In this document: positions 42,501-51,560 of the stretch, piece by piece
Layout of the letters: every line of letters begins with the position of its first letter
How positions within the stretch are numbered: the stretch's first letter is position 1
Source of the DNA: Cyclina sinensis
Taxonomy: Eukaryota > Mollusca > Bivalvia > Venerida > Veneridae
Assembly (NCBI GenBank): GCA_012932295.1
Contig: JAAONU010000004.1
Location: forward strand, 24,870,872-24,934,871
DNA length: 64,000 nucleotides
Direction of reading: 5' to 3'
Made by a program: the position numbers and the translations under genes
Notes under the pieces: model-generated
What the model saw: only the letters and a program-made list of their open reading frames with translations
What the model was told of the DNA's origin: nothing
Databases searched by the model: none

Positions 42501-45500
42501 CCTGAAATGCAACTAAATGTATGTGACCCGAGTTTCAAACCTTTTTCCTTGCCAAGAGTCATTCAGTCGTCCTCTCGTCAAATCATGTTTTCACAATGTT
42601 CTATCAACCTTCTAAAGGCAGCAGATTTAGTTTTTCAATACAAAAATATGACAATTAACAATGAAGTGTCATCTAAATGCGACACACCCTCTTTATCAAG
42701 TCATTCGTTCCATTGCAGAAAGACAGCCAAGTTTGTTCTTGTACTCATTCCTCTGTTTGGTGTTATATATATTGTATTTTCGGCGTATCTGCCAGGAGTT
42801 GTCAGCATGGAAGCAGATATTATTTTCCTGTATTGTGAAATGTTCTATAACTCATTTCAAGTAAGTATTCAGAGAAAACTTTATAGAATATCTTAATGTG
42901 TTTGTGCGTGCGTGCGTGTGTTTGTACGTGCGTGCGTGCGTGCCAGATGCCTTATGTACGTTCCTTTTCTAAGTTGTGTTTTAAAATGAACAACTTCTAG
43001 TTCAGAAATGGATATTAATAAAATTAACCCATAAGCTACGGACTTTTCAATAAAAGGGCAATATTTCAATGTAATGAGTAATTTAGACGTTTTTTTTTCA
43101 ATAAAAGTTTAATTCAAAGTTTCAAAGTTTTCTTTTGTGTTGAAAATATAATGTCACCAGTTTTCTAGTTTTGTATGATTTATGTTATACAATGCTATTG
43201 CTCTTTTAATTTATTATTAGAAAGGTAAGCAAGGCTTAAAAATGTAAAATTTTAGCATACAAAATATCGATAGAAATCAAGTGATTTCAAAGGGTAGGAA
43301 GGAGTGTAATATATTGCCGGATAACATTGGTTGTCGTAGGTTATTTGTTATTAAAACCTTTGCTACCAATTTTCAAGACATAGAGACTTTTTATCCGGTA
43401 AGCTCTTTCTCGTCAGAAACAAATCTTTCTGTAAAAGACATTATATAAGAAATGTTCTGAATCTTTTTCAGGGATTTGTTTTGGCCTTGTTATTTTGCTT
43501 TCTGAACGAAGAGGTAAATATTTCCATTAGAGCATGGACTTCTAGCTTATTCAAGAGGTGTGTGCATACCAAATTTTGCTACATTCGGACATTATTTATG
43601 ATAATGGGCAATCTTAATCTAAAGCGTTCTTTGAAGCAAAATTGCGTCTGAATTATTGAGACAATTTATAGCTTTATATTAGTTCTTCTTGATGGAATAA
43701 TCGTTTACCAAAAAGGACATGGACATTTGTATAAGGATTTCATATTTAGCAATATCTTTGTTTTTTAATATTAGCCACAGAAATCATACATTGTGTCCGA
43801 ATTATCACTTCTATTTATTATATAGACTTTATGCCACAGTGTAACTTGAGTTAATACTTGTAAAAAAAAGTTACTAAGCTTTTAACAATATATGCATTGT
43901 TTTAAATGTAAGAATGGCAGTTAAATTTACAAAGGAGTAACTGTGGCACAGAGTGTACGATATGATGAATATTGTTCTGATTGCAGAATACTGACTTCCT
44001 AACTGTTATATGAATTATTTTATGGTAATTTATTTTGCTGCTAAAGACTTATGCAGATGAAAAACAAACTAATCTGCTTTGAAAAAAGGAAAGTCCATTT
44101 AAATATTTACCGAATACCCGCCTTTCACATATTTATGAAAAAAAGATACAAACGGAATGAAACAATACAGTTACTGATTTAGATACTTTATTATAAATTC
44201 TGCAAGTGTGTAGCTTTGTACGTTTAACAATTTGAACAGGCAAATTTACTCATTACACCTTGTAAAAATAATTTTAAATGTGTAAACTGTAATATTCAGT
44301 TGATGTTTAGAAAACTAGAGTTGTGTAATTTTGTGATAGTGTTCCTGAACCTTCATTATGTGCTCTGTATTTTTGTGTGTAGATTTGTATTGTTGTGTAT
44401 CGTTTGTATCGATTTGTATTGTTTTGAATAGATTTGTAATCTACTAAATGAACCGTTATTTTATTATAAGTACAATGAAACAATTATGTCTTTACCAGGA
44501 AAATATTTCCGTGGTGCGTGTCTCAAACTGAAAATAAACGCATCAGTTTAAACGAAAATAATATTTTGTCGGCTGTTACGAACATAATTCTTATTTTTGT
44601 TTAGGGACTATCAGTGTAGACTGTAACATCAAACAGGGTGGGGTATCTGTTTATCTGTTCTCATAACAAAATGAATATATATGCCGACAATAAAGTTTGT
44701 TTAAAAAAACATGATGTAAAACAGTTATTTTTAGGAATTGCAGAAGGTAGAAGTAACCAAATTAGTCACCTTATCAAAAGCGTTGACATTTGAACCTTCA
44801 GCTACATGTGTTTGAATTTTTTGCGAAAGATACTGTTGTAGAAATGAGGTTCATTAAACGATTGAAATAGTCTAACAGTGAAATATCTTAATGAAAACAA
44901 TAACTATCTCTAAATTGACATTTTCATTAACACAATTTAGTATTTTTACAGTGACCAGGGACATGTTTAATTGGATTGTTCATGCAAATTCTGTCGAATA
45001 GCGACAGAAACTTTAAAGACTTTGTAGTTCTCAGTGCAAATGATAACCCTGTTGATTTTCTTTCATTCAACTACTTCTCTCGAGCTGGGCTCATTACATG
45101 TTACCTATTGTTTTACTGTAGTTTCTTTAATGAAAAAGGTTTACACATGCTTCTGTTTTTACTCAGAAAGGTGACATCTCTTTCAGTTCTTCACTTTTGA
45201 ATAAAGCCTATATATGCAAGTTGTTAATTAGTATGTTGCTCTCTACACACTTTTAATCCGATTTAAAAAGTGCCGCTTTAATTTGCGTTTTTTACTGGTA
45301 CATATTATATCAAAGATGTTCTTTGTAACTATGTATGATCCTAAGGTCATGATAATGATACTGGAGAAGATACAGTTTATTTTCAGACATTCAGACAAGC
45401 ATATCAACTTATTCCTAGTTGTACGCAACGGTGCTGTGATAAGAGCCAGCTAGATAGTTACAAGATTTCTTCGAAATTGAGTCACTTATTGTTCATTATC

Positions 45501-46670
45501 GAAAGACTCCGTATTTTAACATTTAAATGCATTGTTTAAACAAAACTGTGTTTTTTTATAATCTTTTCTCATTCGTGAAGTAATGTTTCATGCTATAACG
45601 TGCATTGTCGCGAACGAATCAGTCCGTTCAATTTCAAAAGAAGATTGAAATAGCTAATTGCAGACTCAGAATTGTTAATGATTTATTTAATCTCATAACC
45701 TTAGTGCGCAAGTCAAGCATAAAAGACTATGAAATGCATTATATAAAATAAGACGTTGTCTAACACCTTACACCAGCATGTCACTGAGAACTTTAATATT
45801 ACTGCAATGATTTGTCATATTTATCCGAGCATTCTTCACTCACAGTTCCAAATTATCCATTAACCATGTTCAGCAGATGATGCCAGTTTTGATATTTGAA
45901 TTTTGCATTGGTTTTAAGGCATGCTTTTCACTTCAGTCATGAGAGAAATTATAATATCAAAATGTTTAGGCACATTAACGTCTACATATTAGACTTACAT
46001 ATAATATAGCTTCGCTTAAAGTAACAAGTAAAATAACGGGCAATACAAAACAGGCGCCATGAATGGTATGTTTACTAGAACTAATATTAAAACCGCTCAG
46101 ATACATCTTACTTGTTTTCTGCCTGTAAAGATTACAGTTATCTTGATGCAAAACATTTTTGTTTTAAGTTTTTATAAATACATGCAAAACCAGTCAATGT
46201 TTCATAACTGATATTATTTTTTACTTTTACCGGCTGCTTAATTGATATTATAATTTTAGACGTTGATACAAAATCAGCAAATTTAAATGAGATACTTATG
46301 CGTATAGCTTTATATTTTAACTAAATGTTCCCTTGTTTTCATAAAGGTTCACAATGAGATTCGGCGATGCTGGTACAGACGTCGATTCAATCGTTTTAAC
46401 ACGCGCTCCATTCTCCTCTCGTCATGGAGGAAAGCCTCGAGGAACTCACGTGACACAATGTCAAGAGATACCCGTATGACGGAAGGTTTGACTCATGCTA
46501 ATTGTGCAGACATGTGCAAATCCAACAGAAAATGTTCTGAGCATGTCAAATGGACAAGTAGAAAACGCGAAGCCTGGAACGGAAAATCAAATTCAGCATC
46601 GTGGCAGAATGAGGACTGTGACGACATCCTCTTAGAAACAAAAACATCTAATTCAGTTGCTGTTATATGA
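24476..46670 (+). CDS. Class B1 (secretin-family) G-protein-coupled receptor, PTH/PDF-receptor-like; 12 exons, signal-peptide exon not found
   Basis: Seven-transmembrane plasma-membrane receptor for a peptide hormone. Spliced exons: 24476-24569, 33307-33417, 38412-38542, 39079-39173, 39458-39626, 40691-40847, 41413-41473, 41810-41879, 42314-42405, 42719-42860, 43472-43513, 46347-46670. All introns are GT-AG, phases agree, and the total is 1488 nt (495 codons plus stop). Residues 1-112 are the hormone-binding domain with six cysteines (20, 35, 44, 58, 75, 99), an EEQ motif, CNVTWD, a CW..TPAG motif and WTNYTGC. TM1 starts near 122, TM2 has RLHC and H154, TM3 ends in EGLYLH (225-230), TM4 follows GWLSP, TM5 follows CW (274-275), TM6 has LVLIPLFGV and TM7 has NSFQGF. 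The basic tail is about 107 residues. Sequons lie at 36, 88 and 95. The length fits the family once a signal peptide is added. The subfamily call is from memory of family motifs; class B1 membership is very secure. Its 5' half lies in a segmental duplication whose second copy (about 56.7-63.7 kb) is broken. Confidence 0.92.
26113..27164. mobile_element. TTAA-flanked pearl-like element with about six 145-bp tandem units
   Basis: The core unit begins GTTTCCGCTCAATAACTTGA and includes TGACCTATTGACGCCAAAC, TAGCTTATATCAAGAGG, TTGCTACCCAGGTGTCTG and AAGGTCAAGGTCACTGTTGC. Unit starts lie at 26181, 26326, 26471, 26616, 26762 and 26906. The ends are CCAGGTTTCC and GCGCTTCTTG, with TTAA on both sides (26109-26112, 27165-27168). 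U4 shows an empty site with a single TTAA at 58173-58176, so this is an insertion made after the duplication or a precise loss in U4. Confidence 0.82.
27355..27870. repeat. Pearl-like element with about 170-bp core units (copy 1)
   Basis: Starts near GCACCCGAAGGGAGACATAT with CCGTCCG tracts, then about three units with GGCCATAACTCCTTATCAGA, ACTTCATACTTGGACAC, TTGACAAGACCTTCCCA and TGACCTTGAAG boxes. The same family occurs at 39945-40535. Short ORFs in it are repeat-derived. Confidence 0.7.
28060..28330. repeat. Degenerate dispersed repeat
   Basis: Two related stretches with ACAAACCATGGCCCC-like and AAATCATGGCCCCATGG boxes about 180 bp apart, each followed by a TTGCCCCG/TTGGCCCCG box. Probably the tail of another tandem-core element; boundaries uncertain. 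Confidence 0.4.
29190..30620 (-). pseudogene. hAT-family (ZBED-like) transposase relic
   Basis: Read on the minus strand in broken frames and in family order. First comes a fragment like [16 protein letters not shown] (about 30.55 kb), then SDMAANMP (about 30.35 kb, the D-N-A-A-N-M catalytic-region motif), then [14 protein letters not shown] (about 30.12 kb) running to DMQKRYQNP (29.83 kb), and finally [20 protein letters not shown] (about 29.26 kb), the SER.FS.AGN motif of the hAT C-terminal dimerisation region. Stops and frameshifts separate the pieces. It sits in the first large intron of the receptor. No terminal repeats found. Confidence 0.85.
29424..29668. repeat. 122-bp tandem duplication inside the hAT relic
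   Basis: Two nearly identical direct copies starting TGGACTTGGTCTTCTGAGCT, at 29424 and 29546. It lies between the RYQNP part and the C-terminal part of the transposase, so the duplication happened in the element. Confidence 0.9.
31370..32860. repeat. Composite repeat cluster with copy 2 of the GGGCATAACTC family
   Basis: Outer parts (31370-31620 and 32640-32860) share AACTTTGAAA.TCTT...CAGAAACCTCTT boxes of one dispersed family. The inner part (about 31690-32510) has about five 150-bp units with TCATAACTC-like, TATCAACTTGAAACTTCAT and GGAAAAGTGCAGT boxes after CCGTCCGGCCGTC tracts. It looks nested. ORFs here are repeat-derived. Confidence 0.7.
33307..33417 (+). CDS. Receptor exon b: hormone-binding domain, Cys2-Cys4
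   Basis: The acceptor TTGTTCAG follows an 8.7-kb intron; the donor is GTTTGT. It completes a phase-1 codon and ends in phase 1. It encodes [14 protein letters not shown], then [16 protein letters not shown]: the C..(T)WD...CW...PAG...C core that defines the secretin-receptor extracellular fold. There is one N-glycosylation sequon (NVT). The second genomic copy at 56-64 kb has no counterpart of this exon. Confidence 0.93.
34540..34910. repeat. Degenerate tandem repeat, about 160-bp unit
   Basis: Repeated GTCAGTAGGTCAAAGGACAA, AAGGTCACAGTGACCTAA and CTGTAAAACTTTATAACCATTTGTC boxes, roughly two and a half units. Located between ectodomain exons b and c of the receptor. Confidence 0.65.
38412..38542 (+). 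CDS. Receptor exon c: hormone-binding domain, Cys5-Cys6
   Basis: Acceptor ATATTACAG, donor GTACGT, phase 1 to 0. It encodes [13 protein letters not shown] and later DGWTNYTGC, matching the A.R.C...G.W...W.NYT.C end of the class B ectodomain, then a short linker [10 protein letters not shown] leading into TM1. Two sequons (NNT, NYT) are present. An overlapping ATG-initiated frame at 38250-38534 runs through the same bases but is not the coding assignment. Confidence 0.93.
39079..39173 (+). CDS. Receptor exon d: TM1
   Basis: Acceptor ATTTTCAG, donor GTTAGT, phase 0 to 2. It encodes [20 protein letters not shown] and the rest of a hydrophobic helix ending MIASK. The GY.VSLASL start of TM1 is a class B hallmark. 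It is absent from the duplicate at 63 kb, where aligned flanking intron sequence continues without it. Confidence 0.92.
39458..39626 (+). CDS. Receptor exon e: intracellular loop 1, TM2 and first extracellular loop
   Basis: Acceptor TTTTCCAG, donor GTAAGT, phase 2 to 0. It encodes [22 protein letters not shown]2 continuing to KTLLF, then an acidic loop and [13 protein letters not shown]. The family pattern is RLHC.RN.IH.HLF; here Ser replaces the conserved Arg after the Cys-Lys pair, while the core His is kept. The duplicate exon at 63562-63731 is nearly identical but frameshifted. Confidence 0.94.
39945..40535. repeat. Pearl-like element with about 170-bp core units (copy 2), in a receptor intron
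   Basis: Same family as 27355-27870: it begins near ACGCCCCCGAAGGAAGG, with CCGTCCGTCC, then GACAAGACCTTGCCACC and degenerate later units ending near GGTAACAGAACCGCTTCGGC. It lies between the TM2 and TM3 exons. Confidence 0.7.
40691..40847 (+). CDS. Receptor exon f: TM3 to start of TM4
   Basis: Acceptor ATTTTTCAG, donor GTAAGT, phase 0 to 1. It starts [20 protein letters not shown], where the Cys is the TM3-ECL2 disulfide partner, and continues [18 protein letters not shown], including the EGLYLH signature at the bottom of TM3 with the conserved Glu. It ends in the GW that opens the TM4 motif. Confidence 0.94.
41413..41473 (+). CDS. Receptor exon g: TM4
   Basis: Acceptor TTTCTTCAG, donor GTAAGT, phase 1 to 2, 61 bp. 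It encodes [20 protein letters not shown]. The family motif GWG.P...V..W..VR is recognisable, but the second Gly of GWG is Leu (GWLSP) after splicing. Confidence 0.92.
41810..41879 (+). CDS. Receptor exon h: second extracellular loop and TM5 start
   Basis: Acceptor TTTTATTAG, donor GTAAGT, phase 2 to 0. It encodes [20 protein letters not shown] then SVL. CW followed by Y/F-WII..PI..S is the conserved ECL2/TM5 pattern of class B receptors; this Cys pairs with the one at the start of exon f. Confidence 0.93.
42314..42405 (+). CDS. Receptor exon i: TM5 end and third intracellular loop
   Basis: Acceptor CAATTTCAG, donor GTGAGA, phase 0 to 2. It encodes [20 protein letters not shown] then [22 protein letters not shown] is the conserved TM5 base. 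The loop is basic, as expected for the G-protein contact. Confidence 0.92.
42719..42860 (+). CDS. Receptor exon j: TM6, third extracellular loop, TM7 start
   Basis: Acceptor TTCCATTGCAG, donor GTAAGT, phase 2 to 0. It encodes [20 protein letters not shown], then an acidic loop and [17 protein letters not shown] and E...NSFQ are class B signatures. The position just before LVL is Val, where family members normally carry Thr. Confidence 0.94.
42895..42945. repeat. GTGC/GCGT microsatellite
   Basis: Imperfect GTGCGTGCGTGCGTGTGTTT-type run just after the TM6 exon donor. Likely polymorphic. Confidence 0.8.
43472..43513 (+). CDS. Receptor exon k: 42-bp TM7 exon
   Basis: Acceptor CTTTTTCAG, donor GTAAAT, phase 0 to 0. 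It encodes [15 protein letters not shown] 42-bp exon at exactly this point is typical of vertebrate class B receptor genes. The family consensus GF.VA.IYCF.NGEV differs here: Tyr is Phe and Gly is Glu. Confidence 0.9.
43514..46346 (+). other. Last receptor intron, no gene seen
   Basis: AT-rich intron between the 42-bp TM7 exon and the tail exon. A 74-codon ORF at 44976-45200 has no recognisable motif. No structured repeat seen. Confidence 0.6.
46347..46670 (+). CDS. Receptor exon l: helix 8 and cytoplasmic tail, stop codon
   Basis: Acceptor TTCATAAAG (purine-rich but in phase). It begins [20 protein letters not shown], the helix-8 start (EV..EI...W.R), then a Ser/Lys/Arg-rich tail with four cysteines, ending SNSVAVI and TGA at 46668-46670. 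The tail shows no recognisable domain. The hydrophobic end (A-V-I) could be a weak PDZ ligand, which is only an inference. Confidence 0.88.
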   Translation, partial: VHNEIRRCWYRRRFNRFNTRSILLSSWRKASRNSRDTMSRDTRMTEGLTHANCADMCKSNRKCSEHVKWTSRKREAWNGKSNSASWQNEDCDDILLETKTSNSVAVI

Positions 46671-46949
46671 ACCGTGTTCAGATTCCGTCAAGACGAGAAC
46701 ACTAGAAGGTTTACGTGAAAGTGGCGCCACTGCTGTAAGAAATCTGAGTCATGAAGTGGTGTTTATTCGAAACGATCTAACTTGTTCAAAGCATGAAGAA
46801 CTGGGAATTTTGTTTCTTATACGGAAACATGATACTGCCTATTAACATTACAAAATATGATAACAACCAAACACGTTAAAATGTTTTGTTTTGGGCTTTC
46901 AAAAAATTCTTTTCTGTCATGTTTTATAACAAATATTAACTAGCGATCT

Positions 46950-46955
46950 AATAAA
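46950..46955 (+). other. Candidate polyadenylation signal of the receptor gene
   Basis: AATAAA lies 280 bp after the receptor stop codon, a sensible 3'UTR length. The sequence between is AT-rich with no other ORF of interest. Only transcript data would show whether it is used. Confidence 0.5.
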
Positions 46956-47059
46956 TAGGGATAGACAGTTGTGTATATAGTGTTTTTTACTTCAGAGCAC
47001 CGTAAAGTCACGTAAACAAATATTGCAGACATATAGTCAGACATAGCAGAATTATTTCA

Positions 47060-47420
47060 GTTTTTGTATTGGTCTACAGACAAAACAGAAATATTTTAGT
47101 TGTATCCTGTGGTCGACCAACATTGCAGACTTTCTTTTCGGTTTCACCTAATGTTCAACAAACAGAGAAGAACATTTCTTTTACAAAAGAAATCAGAAAC
47201 TGTTTGTTTCATTGAATGGTTTGCGAGATGAGCGGAATCATTTTTCTTTCTACTAATGGCTGACAAACAGAGCGGATATAGTTCTGTTTCTTTCAGGGAT
47301 AGACAAACTGAGCAGAAATATTTCTGTTTCACCTAATGCTCGACAGACAAAACACATTTCTGATACTGAGAGCTGGCACATTTTGGGTTACTTAATGATA
47401 GACAGAAACGAGCAGATGTT
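47060..47420. repeat. Degenerate tandem repeat downstream of the receptor
   Basis: About five diverged units of 55-70 bp, each with GACAAAC.GAGC(A/G)GAA and TTTCTGTTTC(A/C)..TAATG. Old array, no coding potential. Confidence 0.6.
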
Positions 47421-48172
47421 ATAATGATGTCAACTATTTAATATAGTAAAATATTCTTAAAACTGTATATTTATTCTTTATTTTTTTAGAATTTTGCCCC
47501 TTTTAGAAGATTTTTACAATGTTTATCATCTATCATATATACGAAAAAAACACTTTAGTTAACATAATTATAATGCATTATGGAAGCTATTTTTAGTAAA
47601 GTTTAGTTTTAACAAAGCTAAATTCTTAACGATCTGGTAGATCTTTATTTCCTTTAACTGATGTTTATCACAAAATCCTGAGAGATTTCTTTGTTTGACA
47701 ATAGTTTGTGTTTTACAACTGAATATTAAGATCCTGTTTCACTTGAAAACATAAGATATACCAGACTAACTGGATTACTTTTTTCAGTCATTTGACATTT
47801 ATCATGTTATATAGATTGAAATCTGGCAAACTTGATATCTTTTAACGTTATAGAAATAAATGTAGAGTAAATAGAATATCTCGCATACTTCCTTTATTAG
47901 TCATCTGGCCCCATTACTTTCAACTGTTTTGACTCGATTACAGATATCAAATTCGTAAGCAATCAGGAATTTAGAAATAGGATTGATTTCGTCGAATTAG
48001 CACACATTTTCACTTAGAACGAAATTGTCATTACATTTAATACAGTATCAATGCTATGAATTAATGTAAGCTTTTATATTTTATAAAACATTTGGCAAGT
48101 TGACAGCTTAAGTTCATCTTTCAGCCATAAATATATCCAGATACTATATTCTTACGAACATCTTTGAATACA

Positions 48173-48240
48173 CAACCCAGAGCGGGATTCGATCTCTGAT
48201 CTTCTGCGTAACACACCAACGCGCTAACCAGTGAACCATA
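48173..48240 (-). repeat. tRNA-derived SINE head / tRNA pseudogene
   Basis: The minus strand has A-box-like CACTGGTTAGCGCGTTGG and a good B-box GATCGAATCCCGC about 35 nt later, ending near CTGGGTTG. Stem pairing is incomplete. It lies 1.5 kb after the receptor stop codon and has no partner in U4. Confidence 0.55.
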
Positions 48241-49084
48241 GAATCGATTCGCTGACGCAGGTATCAGAGGTTGTATTTACACAATTATAGGAAAGTGAGC
48301 ACTAGACCGTAACAATATGTAAACGATAAATTCATGTTTCCATCATCTTCCAAACGACTGCAGTAACTACCGGAAGACGGCGACTGCTCATCAAAGTAGA
48401 AACTACAAGTAGCTAGAAATCCGAAATGATCTAACAATTATCTTTTAATAGTTTCGTTATCATAATTTTTCATAAGTATGGTAGAATTTGACGTGTTTTA
48501 TACAATACTTTACACTATTCTACAGTGTGTATTAGCATAAAGACTCTAAGTTAGATAGAAGACTTAATACAGACTTTGTAATATGCTAACCTAAAAGAGT
48601 GTTCATGCATATACCAACTTGGCAGTGGCTCTCGAAATGGCCTTAAAACCGATCACTTTCATTCTTACTTTTGAATCTTAAAATCTTCATTATATGCATT
48701 TAGAATCCTCGTCCAACAAAATAATACCTACAGTATAAGGGTCTAAATCTTATTTGTTTTGAATTGCCATAACGAGTCAATCGGCTGGTCTCTGAGCAGA
48801 AAATATGAGCATAGGTTAATGATGTCCCCACTTCCCGCGCCTGTTGCAAAAGCACTATAGCAAAATATGCATAGTATTCTTTGTTGAAAACCTTTGCACA
48901 GAAGTAAACATTTAACGGTGAATAAAAGGTGATGTAAGAGTTAGAAAAATGAATTTGAAAAAAGGACAATAACTTTACACAATGAATGAGAATCTTTTGC
49001 CGGTAATGCCAAACGTCGGTCGAGTTTTATGTATCCAGGCCAGTTTTCTTAGTAATTAATCAGACAAGAATACTACACCGGCTG

Positions 49085-50860
49085 TCATTATGACCTTGCC
49101 ATTAACTTACCTACCACAAAATCAACAGGGGTCATCTACTGATCATACCAAATATTGTTATAACGTTAGTGTGGAAGTTATTGCTCAGACGAAGAATTTT
49201 TTAAAGGCCGTCTCTGTGACTGTGGCATTTTACAATGTGACCTCAAAATCAAACCTAGGCCAAAACGTTTGCCTGTTTTTGTTCGAACAAAGGTTTTAAA
49301 CTGGTGGCAAATGTAAATGTGACGCTTGACTTAGTGGCCTAAAATGCTACAAGATTTATCGGCTTCTCTTTCTCAAAAACACTATGAAATTCATTAACCG
49401 AGACTTAGCAATTAATTAATTATAAATTAAACAAGGATTTTACATAGACGGTCACTGAGACTCTCCCACTTAATCTTGTAACCTCAAAATCGTTAAGTTT
49501 CATTTTAATGTACGTTTCATCAGCTTTACATTATGTGTTCACCAATTATTGATTAGACGAGAAATTTACACATTGAACCTCTATGACCTTTGACTTAGTG
49601 ACCTGAAGATTAACTGAAGTCATGTACTGGTTATACCTAATAATCGTATGTCATATGTCCTTCTTTCTTTTCTATTAATTTTGAGTTATGTCCACTGAGT
49701 TTAACACAAAAAACAACATCATTTGCGTTACTTTTGTAAGATGTTCAATTAACATTTTATCAATCATTGTAATACAAGTTTCAAAATAAATTCTCATACA
49801 CACAGTACTTTTTTTAATCGAACGAAAAACAACAGAGTGTCCCATTTCGGCAATTTGAACCAGTTTGCTCCTGACGTCAGCATTTGTGCTAGACATTTCT
49901 ATCAGGATCTGGTCATGTTAATAGTAAATGACATCTGTTTCTATACGAAATCAACTAACAAACAGTTTTAAATTTCCTTTTGCTTTGTCAGCCGTCTTGT
50001 TTGTGTATACTACTTGCTTCAGAAGTATTTGATATCGACCTAAACGGGATATCACTGTTCTGGAAAGCAAATAAAAAACTAGAAATATCACTGAATGTGA
50101 GCACCCCAAGAATACCGCCTTATCAAGGGCACCAAAGGGAAATAAAGACTAAAAGACTGAATTGTAAAAACTGATAAGACATGACTTAATGGCTGTAATG
50201 CGAGAAGCATTAATTTTATGTTAACTCATTTCTAATTTCGTATATGCATGACAAACTTATAGCATAGACACAAAAATATGGTCAACTTTTTAAGTGTGAC
50301 CTTTGAGATAAGCATCTGATTTTGTTCGCGACACATTTGCGTATCCCGCAATCCATTGTAAAGTTTGAGCCCGGACAATCAAAGCAACATTCAATTTCTA
50401 CATGGCATGTAAGCATGACTTTGACCTTTCAATTAGCAATCTGCTCTTGAACGCCACATACTGTGTCATTAAGGCAAATATTTGGACTAGATTATTTGGG
50501 TATCCCTCAATACATGGATAAGTTAATGCCCGGACAAACAAAGCAGGACTCAATATAGACCCTTAACCTCAAATATAACCTTGACCCTTTGAATAGACTG
50601 GCAGTAAAGTTCTTGCCCGCGACACGCCGTCTGATCAAGTTAATATTTGTGCCGAGGTATACAAAACTTCTGGAATCTATAGTGAATCTAGAGCCAAGAC
50701 AAATTTCGGATCAGGCATACGAATGAATGGATCGACAGACCGCCCGGCCGACCGACTGATGGACAAGGTGATTCCTGTAAACCTTTCACTAGCAATAGGT
50801 AGTGGGAATATTTTAGGGTTAGAGAAGGGGTATATGCTGAGAATATGCTGCACATATGCT
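49085..50860. repeat. Degenerate pearl-like repeat cluster between U3 and U4
   Basis: Repeated GTGACC(T)..AAAATC, GGGTCATCTACTGATCATACC, TGACCTTTGA and CCCGGACAA..AAGCA boxes at roughly 160-170 bp. It ends with GACAGACCGCCCGGCCGACC, the ACGG-like terminal tract. It lies just upstream of the start of U4. Confidence 0.6.
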
Positions 50861-51409
50861 GAGAGCATTTGACAATCGCGCGATTTTTTTTTATTTGACG
50901 GCGTATATGCGCATTTAATTTCATCACCAGCCTTATTCAAATTTGATTAATTCGGCATTTAACGTCCAAATGATGTCACTAATATGTCATGAAACTTGTT
51001 GGCGGAAAATAAATAAAAACCAGCAAAATACTCGCACTTATAGCTGAATTATATAATAAAATTATGATAAAAATGTTGGAAACATTTCCCAAATTCCGTA
51101 AATATAAAGATATCTAAATGTTTAATAATGCAATGTCGAACTAGATAGTTTTCGAGTTGAATATTGTAATTTTGCTAAATCAGACATTCACATTTTTCAT
51201 CGTAGCTTGAGAAATATTCAATTGTACTGCTGAAATTGCTTCTTTTTACGCTTCATTACTGTTATTTCCGTATTTGGAAAATTGTTTAGTTTCATCCAGC
51301 AATGTTCTAAAAGAAATTGCCGTCACAATTTTCATTTGATTTCTATTAATTGATATGATAGGCGGATCGTAATTCGTTTGCATGCGAACTATCAAACTAT
51401 TATAATTTT

Positions 51410-51560
51410 CCCGATGGCGATGATATATAGATTTGACGTTGTCCGTCCGACTGTTCGTCCTTCCTCCTTCGTCCATCTGTCGGTCCGTCAAATTTTGATT
51501 GGAACATAACTCTAAAACTATTAAAGTTATAAACCGAAAACGTCATATTTGTTTAATTTT
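51410..51560. repeat. Pearl-like repeat fragment
   Basis: GTTGTCCGTCCGACTGTTCG tract followed by GGAACATAACTCTAAAACTA, a fragment of the same general type of dispersed element. Confidence 0.5.
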
